DNA from: Sphingobacteriales bacterium
GTDB lineage: Bacteria; Bacteroidota; Bacteroidia; Chitinophagales; Chitinophagaceae
Assembly: GCA_900299255.1 (NCBI GenBank)
Contig: OMJB01000038.1
Location: forward strand, 1 to 64,000
Reading direction: 5' to 3'
Length of the DNA: 64,000 bases
Of this stretch, positions 35,641-43,224 are shown one piece after another. The translations under genes and the position numbers were made by a program. The notes below the pieces were generated by a model that did not search any database, had not been told where the DNA came from, and was given only the letters and a program-made list of their open reading frames with translations. Within the stretch, counting starts at the first letter, position 1. Every line of letters starts with the position of its first letter.

Positions 35641-36054
35641 ATGGAAAATTTTATACTTGTTGACGACGATCCAACCTGTAATTATTTGGTTGAATTCAAT
35701 ATTCATTTACTTTCACCCGATTCAACTTTTAAAAGTGTTGTGGATCCCATTCAAGCATTATCTTATATTTATTCGGGCGATATATTTTATCCTAAACCAA
35801 TTATTTTTCTGAATTTAAATATGCCTAGGATGACGGGATGGGAGTTTCTCGAGATAGTTCGACTCCTCAATATTCCCTGCTCAATTTATATTGTAACATC
35901 ATCCGTTGATGATGATGTCAAATATCGAGCAAAAAATTACCCGGTTGTTAAAGGATATATGGCAAAACCAATATTAGATGCTGACATTGAAAAAATCATT
36001 AGACAAAAAGACGCATTGAATATGAACTATAATTCAAGCCAATTTGCACAATAA
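35641..36054 (+). CDS. Stand-alone receiver domain with the phospho-acceptor Asp replaced by Asn
   Basis: The 137-residue product has the CheY-like fold: an acidic pocket VDDDP at 7-11, the loop IIFLNLNMPRMTGWEFL where the phospho-acceptor should be, the Thr/Ser switch YIVTSS, and the conserved Lys in MAKPI. Alignment with the paralogue at 49907 (ILVDIMMPIMSGFEF) puts Asn58 (codon AAT at 35812) where Asp is expected. Asn cannot be phosphorylated in the usual way, so this is a pseudo-receiver or works without phosphorylation. There is no output domain or kinase neighbour. Its codons are more AT-rich than those of most neighbours, and it sits in an otherwise gene-poor island. Confidence 0.85.
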   Translation: MENFILVDDDPTCNYLVEFNIHLLSPDSTFKSVVDPIQALSYIYSGDIFYPKPIIFLNLNMPRMTGWEFLEIVRLLNIPCSIYIVTSSVDDDVKYRAKNYPVVKGYMAKPILDADIEKIIRQKDALNMNYNSSQFAQ

Positions 36055-36314
36055 TATTAACTTACCAAACAAGTGCACACGGCAACAGAGTGTAAACATT
36101 TAGTTTTAACCTCGAATATGCTACTTGAAAGTTTTCAGTTCAATTTACACCAGTACTTGCAAGAACTTGAAAGTCGGATCTCAAACACAATAATTGTAAA
36201 CGAATAGCGGTTCGCCTTTGCTGGTGTTATTTTTCGCCTTTGGTGGTGTTATTTTCCCACCAACAAAGCATCAGGGAACAATAGATGAAATAACCTGCGG
36301 GCGCAGAAGTAAAA
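36055..36314. other. Gene-poor segment after the receiver gene
   Basis: The segment contains one short ATG frame (36118-36207, 29 codons, MLLESFQFNLHQYLQE at its start) without support for being a gene, and a tandem 22-base repeat. No promoter or terminator is convincing. Confidence 0.4.
36211..36254. repeat. Two adjacent 22-base repeats
   Basis: ttcgcctttgctggtgttat-tt is followed at once by the same 22 bases with one change (C to G). The two copies abut exactly at 36232/36233. Confidence 0.75.
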
Positions 36315-36554
36315 TTAACCAACGGGCACACTTTCTTCATACAAAGTATCCGGACACAAATCCAGATCGTCAGGCCAAAGAACTGATCCATTGAATGGTT
36401 TCACCTTATTGAAAATCCCTGCATCCTGTAATGCCACAAATATTCCTTTGGTAATATATGGTTTGGCATCAAACAGCCGATGTTCATTGTTACTGAACGT
36501 AAGTAACAACTGATAATCGGGTTTAGCTTCAACTTGTTTAACTCTGGGGTTCAT
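36315..36554 (-). CDS. DUF2442 domain protein
   Basis: The 79-residue product matches the DUF2442 pattern: VKQVEAKPDYQLLLTFSNNE, then LFDAKPYI, FVALQD-GIFNKVKPF and VLWPDDLDLCPDTLYEES. Members are small soluble proteins often encoded beside a DUF4160 gene in a toxin-antitoxin-like pair. No DUF4160 frame is visible on either side, so this copy is an orphan. It is isolated in the AT-rich island and has no clear promoter. Confidence 0.82.
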   Translation of the reverse strand: MNPRVKQVEAKPDYQLLLTFSNNEHRLFDAKPYITKGIFVALQDAGIFNKVKPFNGSVLWPDDLDLCPDTLYEESVPVG

Positions 36555-36955
36555 TCTGAGTCATTTTAATGGTTCTATCTGGAGTATCTTTTCACCCGCA
36601 GTAGTAAAACTGATGCCGGGTTTGCTGCTATTCAGTACCCTAAGATATAGTTTTACTCTGTTCGGTTTTTCATTTTTTGTTTGTTGCAGGTCTGGAAATA
36701 AGACCTGCAAGGGCGGGAAAGTTATAGCGGAATTTGAATTCTATTGGGCTGCAACACTTTATCTCAGGGGATTTCTCCCTGCACTGCGCTCCGGCTGCGT
36801 CGGGCTTCTTTTCGATCGAAATGACGTCTTTAGTTGGGCAAAAAAACTCAATGCAATCGTCATATTGAGTGGATGCCAGATTTTTCATTGGGGCTGGATG
36901 AAAAAATAATTAACTGAAAAATTTCAGTACTTTTATTTTGCTAATACATTGTACT
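36555..36955. other. Intergenic region with a possible dispersed element
   Basis: A 98-codon plus-strand ORF (36613-36909) covers most of this region but has no coding character I trust. Around 36767-36826 the sequence ggggatttctccctgc, followed by cgatcgaaatgacg, resembles a dispersed intergenic element seen in Bacteroidota genomes, judged from memory. No other feature is seen. Confidence 0.4.
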
Positions 36956-38395
36956 ATGAAAACGTTTTTTGTTGATATGCATTGTCATACGGCATTAAAG
37001 CCTTTTGGACAAAGCTTCGAATCTAACGCTGGCGAGAACTCAGCGAACAGCGATGATAAAAACAGTATATGGCATAGAAATGCCCCCAGCGGACTAACTG
37101 CTGTGGTGCAGGACCTCCTGGGAATTGCCAAGTTTACACAAGCTGATTTTTATAGCCTGGTTAAGGGTAACTGTAAGCTGATATGCGCATCTATGTATCC
37201 GATTGAAAAAGGTTTTTTCAACAACAAACTGGGATCGGGTGGCGTGAGCAGGGTGGTAGATAATTTTATAACAGGCGTTGGCGGCAAACGTGTGAAGGAT
37301 GTGCAACAGGCAAATGATTATTTCGCCGGACTGAAGAAGGAGTATGGGTTTTATAAACAACTGAATGGTACTCAGGTAACTATTGATGGTGAGGCCTATG
37401 TGTATAAACTGATTGCTAAATACGAAGAGATAGAAAAATACCTCACAGACAACCCGCAAACAGAAAATGTACTGTTTTTAATACTCACCATAGAGGGGAT
37501 GCATGTGCTGAACAGCAATCTGTCTGTGCCGGCCAGCAAAGCCGATTTTCTTAAAAATCTGGCGGAGATGAAAAAATGGGATTACACTCCGTTTTTTGTT
37601 TCGGTTTGCCATCACTTTAATAATTACCTGTGCGGACACGCTAAAAGCCTGTTTGATATTGTGGGTTCGGAAATCGACCAAAGCGATGCAATAGACACTG
37701 GTTTTACCGATCTGGGGTGGAAGGTAGTAAGGGCGATGTTAGATACTACTGGCGGGCAAAAGCGAATTTACCCCGATGTGAAACACATGAGTATTAAGGG
37801 GCGGCTGGAGTACTATGCCCTTCTGGAAAAAGAGTATGCAAACAAGATTCCGATTATAGTGAGCCATGGTGCGGCAAACGGTATGCGCTCGCACGAAGAG
37901 ACTGTGATAGATGCCAAACTGGGTAACACCTTTTTTGATGAGGATATTAATTTCTTTGACAACGAAATAATATTACTGGCAAAATCGGGCGGGATAATGG
38001 GGCTGCAGATGGATGAACACAGGATAGCCAGCAAAGAAGCTATAGCAGATATTGCTGGAGAGATACTGTTGAAAGACGTAAGAACGATGAGATCAAAGCT
38101 TGTGTGGAATCAGATACAGTACATTGCAGAGCTGCTGGATGAGGCCCATCTGCCGGCATGGGATTGCCTGGCTATTGGCTCGGATTCAGATGGGATTATT
38201 AATCCAATCAATGGTTTTCTGACAGAGGAAACATTGCCAGACCTGTTTGATTATGTATGGGAGTATGCAGATGCCTACATGAAAAGCGACAGAGCTAAAT
38301 CGCTAAACCCCGAGAACCGGCTTGTTACAGCGGATATTATGAACAAGGTATTTCATTTGAATGCGAAGGCCTTCTTGAAAAAATGGTTTGTTTAA
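36956..38395 (+). CDS. Membrane-dipeptidase (M19)-like metal hydrolase
   Basis: The 479-residue TIM-barrel amidohydrolase starts at the ATG at 36956 (MKTFFVDMHCHTALKPF). Metal and catalytic elements seen are DMHCHT (H-x-H) at the N-terminus, the bridging Glu in LTIEGMHVL, CHHFNNYLCGH, VSHGAANG and GSDSDG near the C-terminus. This order matches peptidase M19 (renal dipeptidase) relatives that hydrolyse dipeptides, including D-amino-acid ones. No signal peptide is present, so it is cytoplasmic. It is longer than classical M19 enzymes by insertions around residues 95-150. Substrate unknown. Confidence 0.78.
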   Translation: MKTFFVDMHCHTALKPFGQSFESNAGENSANSDDKNSIWHRNAPSGLTAVVQDLLGIAKFTQADFYSLVKGNCKLICASMYPIEKGFFNNKLGSGGVSRVVDNFITGVGGKRVKDVQQANDYFAGLKKEYGFYKQLNGTQVTIDGEAYVYKLIAKYEEIEKYLTDNPQTENVLFLILTIEGMHVLNSNLSVPASKADFLKNLAEMKKWDYTPFFVSVCHHFNNYLCGHAKSLFDIVGSEIDQSDAIDTGFTDLGWKVVRAMLDTTGGQKRIYPDVKHMSIKGRLEYYALLEKEYANKIPIIVSHGAANGMRSHEETVIDAKLGNTFFDEDINFFDNEIILLAKSGGIMGLQMDEHRIASKEAIADIAGEILLKDVRTMRSKLVWNQIQYIAELLDEAHLPAWDCLAIGSDSDGIINPINGFLTEETLPDLFDYVWEYADAYMKSDRAKSLNPENRLVTADIMNKVFHLNAKAFLKKWFV

Positions 38396-38398
38396 TAC

Positions 38399-38833
38399 CT
38401 ATACCAGCAGGTTGCTCAGGCTTTTCAGCTGGTCGGGGGCGAGTTTTTGTGCCATCTGAATATCAGGAATATTTTTTAGCTCGGCGGCAATAAAATCAGC
38501 GTCGGCAGCTGGGCCTGCAGTTTGTATCAGCCACAGATAATCGAGCAGGCGGGTTTCTGGGAGCAGGGGTTCTTTGCCGTCTTTTAGTTTGTACAAAACA
38601 TACTTTTGCTCGCTGTTGGGCAGGTCGAACTGGTAAATGGGGAAATTGTACAGCGTATCGCTTTTCTGCAATGAGATATCCTGCTCAGGCTTCCGCACAA
38701 ATTCTATATCGAAGTGTTTATTCAGCAGCCAGCACAGGTGGTAGGCTGGCATAGCAGTAACGATACCAATCATTGCGGCATCTTCAAAAAAATCTTCCTG
38801 CATTGCCGATATATCCAGCTTCAGCTTGGCCAT
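38399..38833 (-). CDS. IPExxxVDY family protein
   Basis: The 144-residue acidic cytoplasmic protein carries the motif that names the family in a slightly changed form (LLPETRLLDYLWLIQ, with Leu-Leu for Ile-Val). The family is found in Bacteroidota and its function is unknown. It is convergent with the M19-like gene, with three bases between stops, and divergent from the SPFH gene. Confidence 0.85.
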   Translation of the reverse strand: MAKLKLDISAMQEDFFEDAAMIGIVTAMPAYHLCWLLNKHFDIEFVRKPEQDISLQKSDTLYNFPIYQFDLPNSEQKYVLYKLKDGKEPLLPETRLLDYLWLIQTAGPAADADFIAAELKNIPDIQMAQKLAPDQLKSLSNLLV

Positions 38834-38945
38834 ACAACGAAATTAGGAAATATCAGCTCATTAAACTTTATTTTGAAATATTAAATGATGGATAGCATAT
38901 TGATTTTGATTGAACAGTTGTACATTTAGGTATAAAACTATTTTT

Positions 38946-39890
38946 ATGAATGAGGCTTTTGTAATTTTTTTAGTCATTTTAGTCATTTTGATGTTCAGTT
39001 TCGTAACAGTGCAGCAAGGAACTGTTGCAGTAATAACTGTATTCGGAAAATTCAAGCGCATTATGCGGCCCGGGCTGAATATGCGTGTTCCGTTTATTGA
39101 GCATATTTTCAAAAGGATATCTTATCAGAACCGTTCAATGGACCTTAAATTTCAGGCGATAACGCTTGATCAGGCCAATGTTTATTTTACTGCTATGCTG
39201 CTGTATTCGGTAGTAAACCAGGACAGCCAGACCATAGAAAATGTGGCATTTAAGTTTATGGACGACAGGAACTTTATGCAGGCGCTGATCAGGTCGGTAG
39301 AGGGTGCTGTTAGGGCATTTGTGGCTACCAAGAAGCAGTCTGAGATATTGCAGCTGCGCACGGAAATTATACTGCATGTAAAGGAGCAACTGGATATTCA
39401 GCTGGAAGGCTGGGGGTATCACCTGCTTGACTTGCAGATCAACGATATTACGTTTGACGAGGTGATTATCAAGTCTATGGCGCAAGTGGTTGCATCCAAC
39501 AACCTAAAGGCTGCTGCAGAAAACGAAGGTCAAGCATTACTGATCACCAAAACCAAGGCTGCTGAAGCTGAAGGTAATGCAATAAAAATATCTGCTGAAG
39601 CAGAAAGGCAGGCTGCACAGATGCGTGGTCAGGGTGTGGCATTGTTCCGTGAGGAGGTGGCCCGGGGTATGGCTACTGCGGCCAAAGAAATGGAAACAGC
39701 CAATCTGGATGCATCGTATATATTATTCTCCATGTGGACAGACGCTATCAAACACTTTGCTGAGAACGGTAAGGGCAATACGATCTTCCTGGATGGCTCA
39801 GCCAACAACTATCAGAGAACTATGCAACAGCTGATGTCTACGCTGCAGGGATTTGATCAGGGGGGCGAGTTTGGGCAAAATAAGAAATAA
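38946..39890 (+). CDS. SPFH-domain (slipin/stomatin-like) membrane protein
   Basis: The 314-residue product has an N-terminal membrane anchor (FVIFLVILVILMFSFVTV), then the SPFH/band 7 domain (QQGTVAVITVFGKFKRIMRP, GLNMRVPFIEHIFKRISYQN). A coiled-coil Ala/Glu-rich segment follows (about residues 180-240, KAAEAEGNAIKISAEAERQA), then a short tail. Such proteins form oligomeric membrane microdomain scaffolds, often with an NfeD or FtsH partner. Neither partner is adjacent. The ATG at 38946 was chosen over the track start at 38910. Confidence 0.9.
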   Translation: MNEAFVIFLVILVILMFSFVTVQQGTVAVITVFGKFKRIMRPGLNMRVPFIEHIFKRISYQNRSMDLKFQAITLDQANVYFTAMLLYSVVNQDSQTIENVAFKFMDDRNFMQALIRSVEGAVRAFVATKKQSEILQLRTEIILHVKEQLDIQLEGWGYHLLDLQINDITFDEVIIKSMAQVVASNNLKAAAENEGQALLITKTKAAEAEGNAIKISAEAERQAAQMRGQGVALFREEVARGMATAAKEMETANLDASYILFSMWTDAIKHFAENGKGNTIFLDGSANNYQRTMQQLMSTLQGFDQGGEFGQNKK

Positions 39891-39995
39891 CTTTTAAAAT
39901 AAAAATCCCAAGATTTTAATACCAGTGGTTACTTTTGAAATTCAATTGATTTTTCAGGGTTGGCCTATATTTTTTGTGGTTCTAAATAATTATTC

Positions 39996-41261
39996 ATGAT
40001 TGACGTTTTGCTGGGTTTGCAGTGGGGGGATGAAGGAAAGGGAAAAATAGTAGACTATCTTGCCAAAGAATACGATATCATCGCCAGGTTTCAGGGTGGC
40101 CCTAATGCGGGACATACGCTTTATGTGAACGGCGAAAAAGTTGTGCTGCATACAATTCCTTCCGGTGTTTTTCAGAGCAACTGCCTGAACCTTATTGGCA
40201 ACGGAGTGGTGATAGACCCTGTGACGCTGCAGAACGAAATCAGGAAAATTCAACCGTTATGCCCCGATCTCATGGCACGCCTTTATGTGTCGTCGAGGGC
40301 GCATCTTATATTGCCTACACACAGGGCTCTTGATGCCGCCTCTGAAGCAGCGAAGGGGGCTGATAAGATAGGCTCTACTCTGAAAGGTATAGGTCCGGCG
40401 TATATGGATAAAACCGGAAGAAACGGATTGAGGGTAGGGGACATCATCAGTAAGAATTTTGAGGAGAAATACAATAAACTGGTAAACAAGCATAAAGAGC
40501 TGCTGCGCCAGTATGAGCATGCTGTTGAATGGGAACAGTGGGAACAACCTTTCTTTGAAGCGGTTGAATTCATGAAGTCATTCCAGATTATTAATGCTGA
40601 ATACTGGCTGGATAACCATCTGAAAGCCGGAAAGAAAGTGCTGGCGGAGGGCGCGCAGGGCAGTATGCTGGATATTGATTTTGGTACTTATCCTTTTGTT
40701 ACATCGTCCAATACGATTGCTGCCGGTGTGTGCAATGGCCTTGGTGTAGCGCCCGGCAGGATAGGCGAGGTATATGGTATTACAAAAGCCTATTGTACCC
40801 GTGTAGGCGGGGGGCCATTCCCTACTGAGTTGACGGACGAAACAGGAGAAGCATTGAGGAAGGCGGGCAGCGAATTTGGTGCCACCACAGGCAGGCCACG
40901 CAGGTGCGGCTGGATAGACCTTGTGGCACTGCGGTATGCTGTTATGCTCAGCGGAGTGACCAAACTGATTATTACCAAGACAGATGTACTGGATAGTTTT
41001 AGCCCGCTAAAGGTGGCAACCGGTTATATAATTGATGGTGCCGCAACTAAGGAATTTCCATTTGATGTGTGCGGCCTCGAGATAGAACCGGTATATGAAA
41101 CATTTGCCGGATGGAGCAAACCTATAAGCACCTGTAAAGATGCATCGGATCTGCCGAAGGAATTTACAGAATATTGTGCTTTTGTAGAAAATTATTTGGA
41201 AACAAAGATAGCCTACGTTTCCAATGGTACCGGACGCGATCAGCTGCTGGTTTTTTCATAA
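39996..41261 (+). CDS. purA: Adenylosuccinate synthase
   Basis: PurA makes adenylosuccinate from IMP, Asp and GTP, the first committed step to AMP. The 421-residue enzyme has the N-terminal GTP-binding and catalytic motif GLQWGDEGKGKIVDYLA, NAGHTLYVNG with the catalytic His, GIGPAYMDKTGRNGLR, EGAQGSMLDIDFGTYPFVTS and the C-terminal GTGRDQLLVF. Length and motifs are normal. Poly-Asp and pabB genes follow on the same strand at 79 and 41 bases. Confidence 0.97.
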   Translation: MIDVLLGLQWGDEGKGKIVDYLAKEYDIIARFQGGPNAGHTLYVNGEKVVLHTIPSGVFQSNCLNLIGNGVVIDPVTLQNEIRKIQPLCPDLMARLYVSSRAHLILPTHRALDAASEAAKGADKIGSTLKGIGPAYMDKTGRNGLRVGDIISKNFEEKYNKLVNKHKELLRQYEHAVEWEQWEQPFFEAVEFMKSFQIINAEYWLDNHLKAGKKVLAEGAQGSMLDIDFGTYPFVTSSNTIAAGVCNGLGVAPGRIGEVYGITKAYCTRVGGGPFPTELTDETGEALRKAGSEFGATTGRPRRCGWIDLVALRYAVMLSGVTKLIITKTDVLDSFSPLKVATGYIIDGAATKEFPFDVCGLEIEPVYETFAGWSKPISTCKDASDLPKEFTEYCAFVENYLETKIAYVSNGTGRDQLLVFS

Positions 41262-41340
41262 AAAAATTATTTTTTTAACTAAAAAAAATTTGGCAATTTC
41301 ACCAAACTATTAAAATTTTACGGAATCAAGTAATAGTGTT

Positions 41341-41865
41341 ATGAAAGCAAATCCCGACAAAAAAGCAACGAGCAAAAAAGCGACCAGTTCAGCCGTACCC
41401 TCAGCCTCTAAAAAAGCGGCTTCCAATAAAAGCAAGGCTGACCTAGACGATGATGATGACGATGAAGACGACGCGCCGGCAGCTGCAAAAAAATCAGCGC
41501 CAAAGAAAGCTGTTTCAAAGAAGAAAGCGGATGACGACGATGATGACGATGATTATGATGCTCCGAAAAAGAAGAGCGCCAATAAGAAGTCTGCGGGTAA
41601 GAAAAGCAAAAGTGATGATGACGACGACGATGATGATATAGATGACGACGACGATATGGATGATGATTATGGTTTGGATGATGAAGACGATTACGATATA
41701 GAAAAAGAGTTTGAAGAGTTTGATCTTCCGAAGTCAAAAAGCAAAGCGCCTAAAAAGAAATCATCAAAGGGTGATGATTTTGATGTGGATGATGATTTCA
41801 AAGACCTTGGGTTTTTCTCTGAAGGATCGGGCAGTGGATTTGATGACGACGATGATGATTTTTAG
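41341..41865 (+). CDS. Acidic/basic block low-complexity protein (poly-Asp with Lys/Ala segments)
   Basis: The 174-residue product alternates Lys/Ala/Ser-rich blocks (KKATSKKATSSAVPSASKKA, KKSAPKKAVSKKKA) with runs of up to eight Asp residues. It ends in FFSEGSGSGFDDDDDDF. It has no signal peptide or hydrophobic core, so it should be intrinsically disordered. The Lys/Ala blocks recall histone H1-like bacterial proteins and the Asp runs recall nucleic-acid mimics or divalent-cation binders. I do not recognise the protein. It lies between purA and pabB on the same strand. The GAT/GAC triplet runs are prone to slippage, so length may vary between strains. Confidence 0.75.
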   Translation: MKANPDKKATSKKATSSAVPSASKKAASNKSKADLDDDDDDEDDAPAAAKKSAPKKAVSKKKADDDDDDDDYDAPKKKSANKKSAGKKSKSDDDDDDDDIDDDDDMDDDYGLDDEDDYDIEKEFEEFDLPKSKSKAPKKKSSKGDDFDVDDDFKDLGFFSEGSGSGFDDDDDDF

Positions 41866-41906
41866 CGGCCCGGCAGAGGGTGTAATCTTTTAAAAAATTA
41901 TAGCCT

Positions 41907-43214
41907 TTGTACCGCAGTAAAAAAAATCACCCGCTCAGTAAAGAACAAGCGAAAGATATAAAGCAAAGGATGTTGAATTGGGCAAGCCAGTTCGACATCC
42001 TTGTTTTTTTGGATAGCAATAGTTATACGTCGGCACCCGGTAAGTACGAGTGCATACTTGCTGCTGGCAAAGCCCATACAAATTACACTGAAGACGGCGG
42101 TGAAGGGTACGATAAGCTGCAGCATTTACAGCGGCAGCACGACCAGCAAAAAGACTGGATGTTTGGGCATATTGGTTATGACTTCAAGAATGAACTGGAG
42201 CCTAAACTATTTTCACGCCATGAAGTTAATACCGGCTTCAGCCCGTTTGAGTTTTTTGTACCAGAAACAGTTGTTTATATAGGCCGTGAGCAGCCCATGC
42301 TTACTATAGAGACGTATGGAAACGCTGATAGTATCCTGGACGAGATAAAAGCAGCTGTTGCTCTGCCGGTGGCTCAGGCGATCCCGAGGTTGCAGTTTGA
42401 GAGCCGGATGGGAAAGAGTGAGTACCTTGAAAATATTGAGCGGCTCAGGCAGCATATTGCACAAGGCGACTGTTATGAAATCAATTATTGCAAAGAAGGC
42501 TTCTGCAAGTCGGTATCAATAGATCCGTTGCAGGTGTTCAGGGCGCTGAATGAATTGTCGCCGGCACCGTTTGCGGCGTATTATAGAAACGGCAACCGGT
42601 ATATGATGTGTGCCAGCCCAGAGCGATATCTGCGTAAAACGGGCAGCCAGCTGCTATCACAGCCAATCAAGGGTACTGCAGGCAGGGGCGCAGACAAAGC
42701 AGCAGATGATGTGAAAAAGGCGGAATTGCGCAACAGTATCAAGGAACAGGCAGAAAATGTAATGATCACAGACCTCACCAGAAACGACCTTTCAAGGGTT
42801 TGTGAAACAGGCAGTATCAGGGTAGATGAACTGTATGGGATTTATACATTTCCGCATGTGCACCAGATGATATCAACTGTGAGCGGAACCAAGAGGGGGA
42901 ACGTACCCTTCACAGATGCTATCCGTTATTCCTTCCCTATGGGCAGCATGACGGGTGCACCGAAATTCAAAGTGATGGAACTTATAGGCCGTTATGAATA
43001 TTCAAGAAGGGAATTGTTTTCAGGTACAATAGGGTACATAGAACCGGGAGGGGATTTTGATTTTAATGTAATTATCCGGTCATTGTTTTATGATGAGTCT
43101 GCCGGCTACCTGAGCTATCAGACGGGTGGTGCAATCACATACGATAGTAATCCAGAGCAGGAATGGGAGGAGCTTAGGCTTAAAGCCTGGGCGATAGAGC
43201 GTATATTCAGCTAG
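41907..43214 (+). CDS. pabB: Aminodeoxychorismate synthase component I (PabB-like)
   Basis: This is a chorismate-utilising enzyme of about 435 residues. The catalytic domain (from about residue 170) shows GDCYEINYCKEGF, ASPERYLRKTG, the diagnostic PIKGTAGRG where Lys (rather than Ala of TrpE) marks aminodeoxychorismate synthases, ENVMITDLTRNDL, and PMGSMTGAPKFKVMELI. It makes 4-amino-4-deoxychorismate for folate with a glutaminase partner that is not in the window. The frame opens just after a TAG at 41901, and no ATG is available before residue 22, so a TTG start at 41907 is the best call. It ends 10 bases from the convergent membrane protein gene. Confidence 0.88.
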   Translation: MYRSKKNHPLSKEQAKDIKQRMLNWASQFDILVFLDSNSYTSAPGKYECILAAGKAHTNYTEDGGEGYDKLQHLQRQHDQQKDWMFGHIGYDFKNELEPKLFSRHEVNTGFSPFEFFVPETVVYIGREQPMLTIETYGNADSILDEIKAAVALPVAQAIPRLQFESRMGKSEYLENIERLRQHIAQGDCYEINYCKEGFCKSVSIDPLQVFRALNELSPAPFAAYYRNGNRYMMCASPERYLRKTGSQLLSQPIKGTAGRGADKAADDVKKAELRNSIKEQAENVMITDLTRNDLSRVCETGSIRVDELYGIYTFPHVHQMISTVSGTKRGNVPFTDAIRYSFPMGSMTGAPKFKVMELIGRYEYSRRELFSGTIGYIEPGGDFDFNVIIRSLFYDESAGYLSYQTGGAITYDSNPEQEWEELRLKAWAIERIFS

Positions 43215-43224
43215 GTATCGTAGT

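Noticed and set aside
36118-36207. 29-codon ORF MLLESFQFNLHQYLQE...
   Set aside because: Too short, with no promoter, no homologue recognised and repeats directly after it.
36613-36909. 98-codon ORF in the gap before the M19-like gene
   Set aside because: The composition is mixed, it spans a possible dispersed element and matches no family.
41408-41737. 109-codon His-rich minus-strand ORF
   Set aside because: It is the antisense reading of the GAT/GAC-rich poly-Asp gene, so His codons are forced by composition.
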